Part shown: positions 22,534 to 34,125 of the stretch, piece by piece
How positions within the stretch are numbered: the first letter of the stretch is position 1
Layout of the letters: each line of letters starts with the position of its first letter
Assembly: GCF_964204645.1 (NCBI RefSeq)
Contig: NC_134031.1
Location: 14,283,307 to 14,347,306, forward strand
Direction of reading: 5' to 3'
DNA: 64,000 nucleotides
From: Tubulanus polymorphus
Taxonomy: Eukaryota; Nemertea; Palaeonemertea; Tubulaniformes; Tubulanidae
Notes under the pieces: model-generated
The model's input: the letters and a program-made list of their open reading frames with translations, nothing else
Told to the model about the DNA's origin: nothing
Database searches by the model: none
Position numbers and translations under genes: made by a program

Positions 22534-23431
22534 ATATCAAAAATCTCCCAGAATCCTGCATAAATTACGGAAATAACTTCATATATAGGTAGGGGGATAC
22601 TTGGCTCAAGTAGGGTATTGCATAGTATAGTTCCTTCGCGTATGCTTACTGCGTTGTTCGGTTTATGTGTATCCCAAAGAAAGTTGTCATGTCGACACAT
22701 TCACATCGCCAGCCATTAACATTCCATATGTCAACGTGTCGACGTATCTACCAACCGACAAATTAACTACTAACGATCTATTAACCTCATACACCAAACA
22801 CACCACGTGACCAAACACATGATAAACCCCATACTTAAAATACAAATTGCATTTCTATTTTTCTTTTGTCAATTCCAGTTCTCTGATATTAGTTTCAACA
22901 CGGTTAAGCATTCAAATTCACAGGAGATTCATTATTTAACTTCATCACTGTTATCGTGAGATGCGCCTCCCAAAAAACAAACGTGGGGACTATGAAATAT
23001 GGCATTGTTCACATTGCTACAGAACGACGTCGATACGTGCCGGCTCTTTTTTTCAAAATCAAAAATAAAACTTTCGCAGCTGATGCTTATAGTTAACTTT
23101 TTCGGTAGATTTACTTTCTCTTCAATGGGCCAACCAACAAACAACCAACAGTAGTCGACTGTCACTAGTCGTCGGTCAACCTGTACATGAACTGTTCCTT
23201 TGCTGCGCATTAATACCCAATTATCAATGTATTAATGCGCTGATACATTAACCGCAGAACTTATTAACTCTACGCCAAGGCACTATACTATGCTATATCC
23301 GACTTGGGCCGGATACTTAAACGCTATGAGGTATAATTCTTAATGTTCTGTGATTTTTTAGTTTGGAGGGGCAATGGTTTTTAACGAAAAATCTTTCACG
23401 CCAAATTTCTCAAAACAGTACACGAGGAACA

Positions 23432-23457
23432 TACACCCTTTTGTCAGAAATGGGCAG
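23432..23457 (-). repeat. right terminal inverted repeat
   Basis: Reverse complement of the left repeat with one substitution, followed by ATTT at 23458-23461. A 12-bp-arm perfect hairpin (GCGCATTAATAC / GTATTAATGCGC, 23205-23240) lies about 190 bp inside it. Confidence 0.85.
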
Positions 23458-25290
23458 ATTTCTTTTAACAAGAGAGTTTCCGCCATCTTGTTTGCTGTGC
23501 GCATGCTCCCAACCTACGAACAAACTACAGCGTCAAATAGCCTACCGGAACCCACCTGGGCACCCTTTCTACGTCTACATCAATTTTCTGACACCGTTTT
23601 TGCATTTTTCATTCGTGAACCAGTGTGTCAATATGTTTATCAGCATACCGGGGGACCTCCAGAGGTTAAGATGGATCTTTGAACATATGAAAATTTGGAA
23701 ATATTGATTTTCGCCACGTATGTCATTCGTATATTTCAACTCGTAGACTTTTGTAGGATATGATTAAAGAATTCGCACATGCGATCGGCCATCCCGCTCG
23801 TGCTTGAAATGGAAATTAATATCTCGTACGATGATGAGTGAAAGAAAATAAAAGATGAAATCTAAATCATTCGATTCTTTCAAAGAAATGCATTCGAAAA
23901 TTGTTTGGAAATAAACTGGATTTTTATTAGAACTCATTTCACATTACCCATTCAACACCCAACTAACCACAGCTTTGATATGACAATCCTATTATCTAGT
24001 GTGTTTCTCCTTGGATTCAGTTTCTCAAGCTGTGCGGTGGGTTTAATTCGTCTCTGGACCCAGTTTCACGCTCGGGTTTAATTTGTCTCTGGAACTAATT
24101 GTGTGGTAGGAAACGCGTAGGAGCGCTCATTATCAATTGAAACCTTGGCCTGGTATTTTTCAGAGGATGATTGAATTAAATTCAGTTAACTGCAGACATA
24201 GGCTGAGGATCGACTAACAAACGCGGTTCTGATTGCACAGTTTGACAAACTGATTTCCTAATCGAAACCGACTCTTCTTCGACGGCGCCGAAATAACGAG
24301 TCGTTGTGCGATTCTCGCTGTGCAAATCATCATCATTATCCTTAATACTTCTGAGAGAGAAATCATAGCTTTAATTGTTTAGCTTTGCGTCTCAGAACAG
24401 AATCTTTATCTAGATTTGTTTGTTCAATCGACACTTGCTTGAAATAATCCCGCCGCGCTCGGAGTAAATTCAACAGCCTCTTATGGACTATACCATAGAG
24501 AGTTTGCTGTTACGAATCTCAACAATGTTCAGGACCCAGTTCCACTGTTCTGAAATACGATTCGTCTCAAGAGTTAATTCATTATAGTTACGTATAACTC
24601 ACGCAACTGTAGAACTGGATCCAGAAGTCAGTTCCACAGTCACTGTAAAATCTGGGCCCTTGCTTGATCAACTGAAAACTGTTTTGATTTCGTAACCTCT
24701 GATGAACGAAGCAACGGAACGAAAACGTCTACCGAAATAAACCAAATCGGGGCACCCAACCGGAGCTAAACGGATATTTGAGTTAAACAGAGTAAGTTGA
24801 CTGACTCTTATTCATACTTAGGGAGCGTCGGCGAATCGGAAATCTGCTAACGGATCAAATTATTTGTTTCTTGTCATAATATCTGCGACAAACAGGGAAT
24901 TACTTCAGAAGGGTGTAAAAATCTGAACCTAGTAATTCTATACACGACGGTCTGTTTTATCTGTCGGTAACGGATTAATTCGATATTTAGCACGAGATAC
25001 CCACTGTTGAGTTTCAAAAGTTACCGGTTTTTGTGACTTATTAGAAAATGTCGCGGAAACGAAAAATGTCAAACGTTGATTCGGAAAGCGAAATCAGACG
25101 AAGTAGATCGTGTGATGTTTAAAAACTACACAGATCCCGAACCGGAAAATTCAGACGATCAATAGCTAAGTGCCTATTACAGCCACTCGTCTGTGAGACT
25201 GCGGCAAAATATAAGAGTCAAATTTCCCCCGAAAAATATCAGTTTTTATTTCTCGCGTCAAGCTCGAATTATCGGCTTTTAACATTTATC
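23458..25290. other. no gene recognised
   Basis: Contains scattered single copies of the GGACCCAGTT/CCACAG minisatellite core at about 24010-24110 and 24520-24660. There are otherwise only short frames without domains. Confidence 0.35.
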
Positions 25291-25294
25291 CGCA

Positions 25295-25515
25295 CTGTTC
25301 CCAGAACTGTGGAACTGGGTCCAGAACTGTGGAACTGTGCCCAGAACCGTAGAACTGGGTCCTGAACTGTGGACCTCTTGAGTCATGAACTGTGATACTG
25401 AGTCCTGAACCCACTGTGGAACTTAGAGTCCTGAGCTGCGGAACTTTTGAGTCCTGAACTGTGGACCTCTTGAGTCATGAACTGTGGAACTCTTGAGTCC
25501 TGAACCGTGGAACTA
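25295..25515. repeat. GAACTGTGGAACT minisatellite
   Basis: Tandem units of 20-32 bp built on GTGGAACTGGGTCCAGAACT and its variants (GGACCTCTTGAGTCATGAACT). Period and sequence drift along the array. The core is shared with arrays at 28125-28235, 35075-36170 and 60230-60960. Confidence 0.85.
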
Positions 25516-25974
25516 GATCTCATCGTATTTTAAAAAAATCGTGATTTAAAAAGGCGGTGGCATTGACACAGCGTCGGGCAAAAAATAACGTGGCTCTATG
25601 CGTCATGTCCATGAATGTCTGAAAAAATATTTCTCCTTTCTTGGTTTATTTTTAATTCACAAGTTACAGTAACGCGTGTCTATAAATTCTGCCGTTCAGA
25701 ATCAGTCTCAAATCAAGCGAACATTTACTACTAAAAAACCTACTGTCAGGAACAAGCCGTAGTGATCCCTTCCTCTCCCCCTCTCGCTACGAGAGTCAAT
25801 CTCAGCTGGATCGATATGAAATCTGCCGATAAACCAAGCACAGATTGTCTTTTGCAGAAGATGGAAAGGAATATTTGCGAATGATTTCCGATAAACGATT
25901 CTGAATGAAGCAATCTATAAATCTTTAACATAGATAACATAACTGCATGATTTATTATCTCGATAATATATCTC

Positions 25975-26310
25975 AACTTTGGTGTAGGTCTAGGTCAACT
26001 AGAGATATCTCAACCTAGAGGAAATGTTTGCCTAGGTTCACTAGAGTGTAGCCCAAAGATATCTCAACCTAGAGGAAATGTATGCCTAGGTCCACTAGAG
26101 TGGAGTCAAGAGATATCTCAACCTATAGAGGAAATGTTGGTCTGGGTCAACTAGAGCGGAGTAGAGGAAATGTTGGTCTGGGTCCACTAGAGTGGAGTCA
26201 AGAGATATCTCAACCTATAGAGGAAATGTTGGTCTGGGTCCACTAGAGCGGAGTAGAGGAAATGTTGGTCTGGGTCCACCAGAGTGGAGTCCAGAGATAT
26301 CTCAATCCAG
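25975..26310. repeat. ~55-bp minisatellite, left block
   Basis: Units contain AGAGATATCTCAACCTAGAG, GAAATGTTGGTCTGGGTC and CACTAGAGTGGAGTC. GAGATATCTC is itself palindromic. The array is split by the insertion at 26311-26980. Confidence 0.85.
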
Positions 26311-26382
26311 GAAGAAAGCCACTAAATATTTGGATGGATATATGAAAGCTGTGGGTACTGGAGTGTGTAATGGGTAGTGTAG

Positions 26383-26421
26383 TGTGATCTGTGTGCATTT
26401 GTGGCCAGCACACAGATCACA
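26383..26421. repeat. 14-bp-arm hairpin
   Basis: TGTGATCTGTGTGC (26383-26396), an 11-nt loop, then GCACACAGATCACA (26408-26421), perfectly complementary. It lies in the extra 136 bp that the right copy of the 525-bp repeat has and the left copy lacks. Confidence 0.9.
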
Positions 26422-26446
26422 TTGTTCATTGGGGTTTAGTCCAGGA

Positions 26447-26979
26447 CTCGCGAGATTTTCAACAACACGGAAGTAACGTGTAATAAATGATGACTTGAAT
26501 TGCATGACTACCTACCACCCCTCATTATTGTTGGAAAACTAAACGTTCCGCACTGACTAAAAATTAGTAATAATAATTAATAATATTTTAGAAATGGCCA
26601 GAATTTTAATTTAGGTTCTATCTCATTTTTATTTTACAATTGCGATTGGTATAATTTTTTTTAAACGGCCGTTAAGGCTTCATGTTTCGTCTGCAATTCA
26701 CTGCAAATAGTTACGCAACTACGCACATTTCAGTGTTTTTGGCAGCTGTACACTCAATCGGCACCGTTCGTGACTAGCTTCACTGCGGAATTATCATTAA
26801 TTAACATCGCCATATCACATCATCAACTTATATTGTGCCTTAAAACCCTAACAGCAGAAATAATTGAAATGCACACACGATTTCTATCATTGAAAATTGA
26901 GAGAGTGGCCGTGTTTGTGTTCTGCTGCTTCACGTAAATCCCGCGGGGTGGCGCCACCGCGTGGAGTGGGGCCGATACG
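26447..26979 (+). repeat. right copy of the ~525-bp repeat, inserted in a minisatellite
   Basis: Inverted relative to 18835-19356 and carrying the same terminal hairpin (GGTGGCGCCACC core). The copy plus about 136 bp to its left (26311-26446) interrupts a roughly 55-bp tandem array that resumes at 26981. The array therefore pre-dates the insertion, which argues that this copy moved independently. Confidence 0.8.
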
Positions 26980-26980
26980 T

Positions 26981-27250
26981 CTAGAGGAAATGTATTTCTA
27001 GGTCAACTAGAGTGGAGTCGAGAGATATCTCAACTTAGAGGAAATGTATTTCTAGGTCAACTAGAGTGGAGTCCAGAGATATCTCAATCTAGAGGAAATG
27101 TATTTCTGGGTCCACTTAGGCGGGGTCCAGAATTATCTCAATCCAGAAAAAATGTAGTTCTGGGTCCAGTGAGTGGAGTCAGAGATATCTGAACCTGGTA
27201 TAGAGGATATGTAGTTCTGGGTCATCTAGAGCGGCGCCCAAAGATACCAC
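26981..27250. repeat. ~55-bp minisatellite, right block
   Basis: Same units as 25975-26310 (TAGAGGAAATGTATTTCTAG, CAACTAGAGTGGAGTC, GAGATATCTCAA). It resumes immediately after the right copy of the 525-bp repeat and decays towards 27250. Confidence 0.85.
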
Positions 27251-28124
27251 AACCTCTTTGGGGCTCTTTAGGTCTAAAGGTCGAGTCAAGTCCAGGAATA
27301 TTGTGATGGAGAGTTTTACAGTGTGACTGACGGGTTTGAAACGTTTAGCAAACATATTTTTTACATTCTCGCAGCTACAATGCGATGCGAACCAATTGAT
27401 ATTGATATTGATATATTCACCTCCGTTTGAACTATCATGCCTACAGATCATAGGATCAATTTTCTAGACTTACTGATTATTCCCATTGATGCGATTATCA
27501 CTACGAATAATACTCGACCGTACGCTCCAGTGCCCACCGTGACGTCATCACCGGAACAACAACTGTCATTTCCGCCACGAAACGAGTCACGTGATGCGCA
27601 TTTTCATTGAGAAAATCGATAAAACTTCGTTAGAAATCTCGATTTTACCGATGGTGCAGTTTTGATAATATAGTGCGCAAAGCAATCATAAATGATGACC
27701 AACAGTTCTGCGTAGCGTTCAAAAACGGAAGTCGTCTAGTCACGTAGTTCCGGCGATCAATTACTAGTAGCCATTAGAAGTCGGGTAGTTTACAGGAATC
27801 ATGCTCAGGTGCAGACGTTTGCCGGAATAACCGTCGCGGCGTAGACGTTTATTCAACGTTTGACGTCATTGTTGCATTGTTTCAGTCACGTATATGAGAT
27901 GAAGCCTGTGCGGATATGGTGCGACGGGTTTAATCCCGCCCTGCAGCAGCAACAACAACAGACGTGCCTCTATGCCCAATGTCAAGGTGAAGAGCGCACG
28001 TGTTTACTACCAGGATCGAAAAAATTTGATCATTAATTCTTATGGCAGAATCTCTGTCTGAACATATGCTATACGAAAAAATATACTTTCCAGGATCTAA
28101 GAAAAAATCAAACCTATAAAGTTC
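27251..28124. other. no gene recognised
   Basis: Contains a CpG-bearing stretch near 27500-27900 with GTGACGTCATCA and GAGTCACGTGATG, palindromic sites that could bind bZIP/bHLH factors. I see no exon and no core promoter that I can tie to them. Confidence 0.3.
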
Positions 28125-28235
28125 TGGATCAGGTTCCACAGTTCTGAACTCAGGTCCACACTTCTGAACTCAGTTTCACAGTTCTGGATCCAATCTTACA
28201 GTTCTGGACCAAGTTCCACGGGAACTGTGGTCGTG
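28125..28235. repeat. short array of the CCACAGTTCTGAACT core
   Basis: Four imperfect roughly 22-bp units of the type GGTTCCACAGTTCTGAACTC, the reverse-strand form of the core found at 25295-25515. Confidence 0.75.
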
Positions 28236-28384
28236 GGTAACCCGTGGTTGCACAGTTTTGTTTGTACTGTAGCGCGCGGTCAGAGTGTGGAATACCATGT
28301 AATCGTATCAACGTCGTGGTCTCAACGACGATTTAATTATGAAATAACACCTTATGTCTATTTCAACTTGTTTAAAGAGAGGTT

Positions 28385-28475
28385 GGGTTTTCTATAGCTC
28401 AGTCAGTTAGAGTACTACATACCTGATATAGGTGTTCAAAGACCAGTACAGATGGACAGCCAAAAACATCGATTT
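28385..28475 (+). repeat. tRNA-derived SINE head
   Basis: TATAGCTCAGTCAGTTAGAG (from 28393) matches the D-arm/A-box consensus of a tRNA. GTTCAAAGACC (28434-28444) matches a weakened B box. Their spacing is close to that in a real tRNA, but the arms do not close into a cloverleaf. This fits the 5' head of a tRNA-derived SINE. Confidence 0.55.
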
Positions 28476-28940
28476 TTAATTCCATTTTCTACAGAATCGA
28501 AGATCACCAAAAAGTCTTCTTTTACTTAAGTTGAATCAGAGAAACGAAACATTTTTGGACTAAATGATATCACGTTTTATGATATTGTTTCGATACCTAC
28601 AAACTGGATTGATTTTCAAATCGCCTACGCCAGTAGTGAATCGGTATACATAATCACATCGATCAGCAGGTTGAATTGCAGACACATCTGTGATCAGACA
28701 TCAGCTTACTGTGACATTATGCGTTCCGTTTCCAGGTTGACTAATGGTGAATGTAACAATATCAATATTTTCTAATAAAGATATCGGAAATACGTTTTTA
28801 CAAGATGAAAATTAATTGGTTTATGGAAGACCGCGGTTTAAGCCACAAGGGTGTTGCCAAATAGGCCACGTGGAGTCGAACAAGTGCCACTCGGGGTTTG
28901 TGGTGCATTGTGTATAGTTGACAGGTATTACGCACCAAGG

Positions 28941-29130
28941 GAGCCGAAAGGGCACTTTAGGTATTCCGTTTAGTCGCCCATGGATTTGTCCACTAGGGAG
29001 CCGATAGGGAACTCTATAGGTATTCCGATTAGTCACCCATGGTATCACCCACAAGGAGAGCCGATTAAGGCACTCTAAGTATTCCATTCAGTCGACCATG
29101 GATTTGCCGACGAGGTAGCCGATAGGGCAC
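28941..29130. repeat. ~60-bp tandem repeat
   Basis: About three and a half units containing GAGCCGATAGGGCACT, GGTATTCCG(T/A)TTAGTC and CCATGGATTTG. The minus-strand frame through it (28821-29087) is periodic and lacks domains. Confidence 0.8.
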
Positions 29131-30504
29131 TTTGGGTTGGTCTGATTTCCGCCAGTTGACCTTTTAGCACGTATGGAAACTCGAACACTGTAAACTCAAT
29201 GTATCCTGAGGTCAAACTCTAATTCCGATTTAGCATCACTCCTGCGAGGTTAGGACTTAGTCTGCATAATTCTCTAAGTTGCAATTCCCCGGTCGTAATT
29301 GAGATAGAACTAGAAAGATTCAAGTTTCGGTTGAAATAGAATTGATTGTAAGCGAGGTTAAAGGTTAATTTGACAACAGTGTTACCGCGCGAACGGGCAA
29401 CTAGTAACATGTAATTCTAGAGGTCTGGAGTCGGTCTTTACAAGACAAGTTAATGACGAAGGATGAGAGTCTATTCTCCAGGGGGAGGGGATGCTACACT
29501 AACATGCGGTTGCCGTGCGCGGAGTGGTGTCGTCTGTTGCCGCCGTAAACGCGACACTATTCGCTACACTATGACGAGTGAGAACAGAGAGAGCGCCTGC
29601 GACAATATTCTTCATTGCTGCTACACTATTTTTCCCGTTTGAGCGGCGCGGCGGCGACAGAACGAAACTGAGTCGATAGCCTTTTCGTCTTATTTCGCAT
29701 CACGCAAATACACGCGCATCTTCAACACGCATTACTATATTCAGGATATAACACCGTTTCAGATTTCGTGAATGTCTAAGGTAGGAATTTTCAGAATTTC
29801 TTTTCTACTAGTCATTTATGAAACGAAAAACCTGCGAGTCCGTGTAAAAAAGATAATATGAAATCCCTCGATGTGAATGAAAAAAGTCCGAAATGTTTCC
29901 TTGAGCTAGTTTGTCATCTTTAGGAAAATTGAAGATGACTATCAGGATATAGTCGACACGTAAAATGAACTACCCGCTCAAGGGAAATATTTCAGACCCT
30001 TTTTTTATTCTTAGAGTGGGATTTGATAATTTCTAAGGTAGCAATTTCCGAGTAAGATTTTTCGCGATTATCAGGTCATGATTTTTCGAGATTCATGGGT
30101 TTTAAGTTCGTATCGAGAAATCATGTGTTTGAAGCTTTGCGAACGCGTCGCCGCAAACAAGATTACGTTGTTTCCGAGTTGGGTTGTTTTTCTTTGCGGA
30201 AAAATCAATAACGAAATCGAATTTTGAAACTTTTGAAAGATTCTTCATTTCATATTTTCTTTTTCTTTAAGGTAAGATTTGAAATAAATTCTATAGACGC
30301 CCGGTTGTAAGTGGTCTTTCAAAAGATCAACATTGTTGATTTCAAGTGAGATTTTTTTCTTGCATTTACGAATCTGGCAATTTATTTAAAAAAAAACAAA
30401 AAAAGACTTAGAAGATTTAGAATATGTCTGCGAACTATAATTCTGAATTCAGTCTTCGAAAAACTTGACATGAAGACAGTTTTGTAGAAAACACTTGCAG
30501 AATA

Positions 30505-31385
30505 GGGAAGTTTCCAGTTTCCAGGCGCCATTTTGAGGCGGTCCCGCGGGTCTCGCATTGTTGGAAAGATTTTCAAAGATTTTTTTGAACTAAAACCTCT
30601 AGCGCGATTCATTGTAGTCCATCCTCCTTTTGCTTCAAATGCAACGATGTTTGATGTTCACAACGATCGCTTGTTTTTATTGAAAGACTACATCTTTGTC
30701 GTGTCACCTAGCAGTGTTATCCTTTATTCTCTGATCGACACTGCGCTCGGTCCCACGTTTAGCGTTCGACGATTGAACATTCTAGGTCAGATAAGATAAG
30801 TTTCTTGACATTTTGTATTTTTTTTCTGGACTAGGTCCAATCCCAATGCTAAGTATCTGATTCTAATCCTCAAATAAATCTTGAGAATTCAGAAAATTGC
30901 CATGAAAATAGCGTAATACGCGCATGTAGAGAAACTCGACGGTCAACCACTCGCGCACACTTTGCGCTTAACTCAACCGGTCGCCACGCGCGCTTGTATG
31001 AAGATATTTTTGCCAATGTAGGATCATAAAAATCCTCAGATAAAACTCTATCGTCAATAAAAAATTCTACATTTTATATGAAAAAGTTACAGTCAATAAC
31101 ACAAAATTACCAATCTTTTTGAGGCGCCTTCCTTAAAGTGACGTATATTTTTTAAACTGTAACTACATCCGATTATTGCAGCCGAGAAAAATAAAATAAA
31201 CACCATTAGAAAATAGAAATTGTCACCTTTCTAACGATACATGACTTAAAATTTTTGAAGCAAAAGATGGATGGACGACAATTAATCGCGCTAAAGGTTT
31301 TAGTTTAAAAATGCGAAAATCTGTCCAACAATGCGGGGACCTGTGGGAGCGCCTCAAAATGGCGCCTGGAAACAGGAAACTCCCC
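30505..31385. mobile_element. fold-back MITE with ~150-bp inverted arms
   Basis: The left end GGGAAGTTTCCAG and the right end (reverse complement) GGGGAGTTTCCTG are each bordered by TA (30503-30504, 31386-31387), a Tc1/mariner-type target duplication. The inverted match runs inward for about 150 bp, including CAGGCGCCATTTTGAGGCG and GCATTGTTGGA. The 88-codon plus-strand frame inside has no known domain. Related single ends are at about 14438-14475 and 44895-44945. Confidence 0.8.
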
Positions 31386-33120
31386 TATCCCTGTGCTTAT
31401 TAGATTTTCGTATGAATTTTCCTTGAAAAAGCATGAATCATTTCACCATTAAATACAATTAGGATTCGACCTTTTTGCGTCAGAAACTTTTGAAATAGCA
31501 AATCGTTTAAAGAAAACTCGTTTTGCCGTATGCTTTGTATCAAAGACACTTTCGTAATTCAATTTAAGCGAAATATTTGTCCTAGGACTTTTCTCCGCGT
31601 TGGGAAAATCATTTCGGGTCGCTGTTTTATGAAAGTATAGTAAAATCCGTCAGGATTAGGGCTAAATCTGTATCAATTTTTAAATGAAATAGATAATTCA
31701 TTTCTTAAAAAGCGCTTTACAACTCAAAGCTCTCGACCAACAAACAGAGTAAGAATTCAGAAAATCTAGACACGTTTTGTATGCGATAGATAACATAAGG
31801 TCAAGTCCAAATTGTTCCTAATTCTTCGTTACAAACACTTTTAGAGGATCATTTCAGCTTATCTGTATTTTTCGACATGAAACTGAGCTCAGCGCCTGAA
31901 AGAAAATAGCATATCCTTTTTTTCGTGCTTGAGGTTACCGGTACTAAGCGGCTTGTAGGGAAAGTCTGTTTCATGAATCAGGTTTACAGTTATAAATAAT
32001 TCATCATATTTTTTATTTCTTTCTCGCTATGAATTCACATCTAAAGGGCGTGCTGTGAATTCAAACCCTCGCTATAATTCATCGTCCGTCAGAGCGTCAC
32101 AGTAGTAATCGAACCCGGTAACCCAACAACGTAACTACTCAGCAGCGAAATCTCACGTATTAAAATGCAACTTATACAACGACGCGAATATAATTTATTA
32201 AGAATTTTTCTATTAACACATTCTATAGGCGACAACGGTTCTCCGGCTGAGGCCCAGACTCTGAAATTCACATGCGTTAGTTCCCATTGTATTCACTCAG
32301 TTATAATCTTCAAGAAGATGTTGCTGAAACAAACTGAGTTTTCAGTGCCTAGCTATGGCACTAGGTGGTGCGAAGGGCCCATTCCTTGCACAGCACAGCG
32401 CTACACCCCCCCCCCCCCATCCTTACATTGTACCCAAGTTTCATCAAGATCGAGCCACTATTGACGGTATAGCCGAAAAACAGACCGACACACAGACATG
32501 CAGACGAGAATAAATGTGTCTTGGAAGCCCGAGAATTAATTACTTTGCTAATATAACTTTTGAAACTCGGAAGTTTGGAAGTTTGACCACTTTTCACGAG
32601 AAAAACCTTGAACTCAATCTTTCGCTTAATTTGCTATTTGGTAGGCCTACTTTATCCTTTAAATGTCGACAACACTAAATATTTTGAAAACGAATTCACG
32701 AAAATTTACCCTTGACCGAATTCTATTTGCGTCCATTAATGTGCATTTCCGGTACATATGAACCAGAGAATTTTCGGAAACCTGATACACACTGGAAAAC
32801 TTTTCAGATGTAGACTGCGTTGATAATGTGATATTCACTCGTCGTTAAAAATTTGGAAACGATAGTAAATTTGAATGGGGGAAATCCATTTGAAATAGGA
32901 AATTTGAGCAGAGGGGTGTCAAATGGTGTTTTATATAAATGTGTCATATAAATGAAAAATGCATTTATAAAAATGTGTGCATTACCTACAGTTATTTCTG
33001 ACAGACGCCGAAACAGCAATCGTTTAAGATTTGAATCGTGATAAGTTTCATCATTAAGACGATTGTTATCAGTGTCTGAACAATTTCGAACACGGAGCTT
33101 GGCCCCTTGTATTCGCCCCC
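31386..33120. other. no gene; one repeat fragment
   Basis: A C-homopolymer (about 32405-32419) is followed by CCAAGTTTCATCAAGATCGA and ACAGACCGACACACAGACA (32435-32510). This combination is familiar from 3' parts of dispersed invertebrate retroposons. The rest is AT-rich without recognisable exons. Confidence 0.4.
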
Positions 33121-33129
33121 GGGCAGAGG

Positions 33130-33223
33130 CAAGAATGAGAAGGGAGACACGGATGAGAGACGAAGGGAATTAGAAAGACGAGTGAGAGGATAGAGTGACG
33201 GGAGGGAGAGGATATAGAGCGAA

Positions 33224-33270
<47 letters not shown>

Positions 33271-33350
33271 TAGAGAGGCGAGATGGCGAAGTTGATGAAA
33301 GAGTTAGTAGAGAGAACGAGAAGAGGGAAGAGAGAAAGAGTGGAGACATA
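33130..33350 (+). repeat. GA-rich tract with (GA)n
   Basis: Purine-biased sequence with an uninterrupted (GA)n run at about 33227-33266. It is flanked by degenerate GAGAG blocks. Confidence 0.9.
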
Positions 33351-33623
33351 GAGAGTAGAGTGTCTGAAGAGTACTTCACTTCCACTAAAAAAGAAACATA
33401 ATATTACATATTTTCCCTGTTTCCCATCGGGCCATTTTACAAAACGGTTGATAATGATCCCCGATACACCGGCGCCTTGTACTGCGTTTCACGTAATTCA
33501 GAAACAACTTCAGAGAAGAATTTTAATAAAAGCACTTGCGAGTTTTTTTAGAACACTAAAATAAATGATCGATCCGACTGCATCATTGAGTTCGCGTATA
33601 CTTCTAACAACGATCAATATATG

Positions 33624-33926
33624 TACGGAAGCCCCTAGGTGACATTCGAGATAATTTTTTCACAATTTCGACTTAATAAGTGGAATTTCGAGTTAATTGA
33701 CTCGAATTCAAGTTATAGAATCGATTTAATTATGTCGAAATTCGACTTATTTTTATGTCGAAATTCGACTTATTTTTATGTCGAAATTCGAGATGATGAG
33801 TCTACATGAAAAGAAAACTCGAAATTCGACTTATTAAGTCGAAATTCGAGATAATAAGTCGAAATTCGACTTAATAAGTCAAAGTTCTGAAAAAATTATC
33901 CCGTGTGTCACCAGGAGCTTCCGTAG
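33624..33926. mobile_element. MITE made of nested palindromes
   Basis: Ends are TACGGAAGCCCCTAGGTGAC on the left and, reverse-complemented on the right, TACGGAAGCTCCTGGTGAC. Both continue into GATAATTTTTTCA. The interior is a chain of the self-complementary string GTCGAAATTCGACTTA, repeated about six times with AATAAGT or TTTTTAT linkers. A TA target duplication at the outer edge is plausible. No coding capacity. Confidence 0.8.
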
Positions 33927-34029
33927 ATATGTAAATTTTCTGAGAAGATAAAACAATATATATGGACATAAAGAAGTTATTTCATATGGAGTCATACAGA
34001 AATCGAAATATAGAGACACTCGTAACAAA

Positions 34030-34125
34030 GTGTCGTATAGTAGGAAGAAGGACTGAGTAAGAGGAGAAAGAGAAAGGGGAAAGAGAGGGACAGGGAAAGG
34101 GAGAGGGAGAGAGAGAGAGAGGAGA
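34030..34125 (+). repeat. GA-rich tract
   Basis: Purine-rich AGGGAGAGGGAGAGAGAG-type low-complexity DNA. Frames on the opposite strand are Ser/Leu/Pro-rich artefacts. Confidence 0.85.

Larger units (their letters stand above)
19508..23457 (+). mobile_element. DNA transposon with DDE-type transposase
   Basis: Bounded by 26-bp terminal inverted repeats (19508-19533 and 23432-23457) that begin CTGCCCATTTCTGA and differ at one position, with ATTT directly outside both ends (19504-19507 and 23458-23461), a 4-bp target duplication. The 3950-bp body contains one transposase frame on the plus strand, a polyadenylation signal (AATAAA, 22354-22359) and about ten subterminal copies of a motif like ACTTCCTTTTGTCA in both orientations. 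The terminal repeats themselves contain TGAyAAAAGGGTGTA, a variant of the same motif. The superfamily is uncertain. A 4-bp AT-rich duplication together with a DNCSGQNKN-type core would be compatible with a Sola2-like element, but that is only a suggestion. Confidence 0.8.

Noticed and set aside
18835-26979. Helitron with the GC hairpin as its 3' end
   Set aside because: The right copy happens to be followed by CTAG, but that belongs to the flanking minisatellite. The left copy lacks it, and there is no TC start or A/T insertion site.
28385-28475. Functional tRNA gene
   Set aside because: A-box and B-box-like strings are present, but the acceptor and anticodon stems do not pair and the B box is degenerate.
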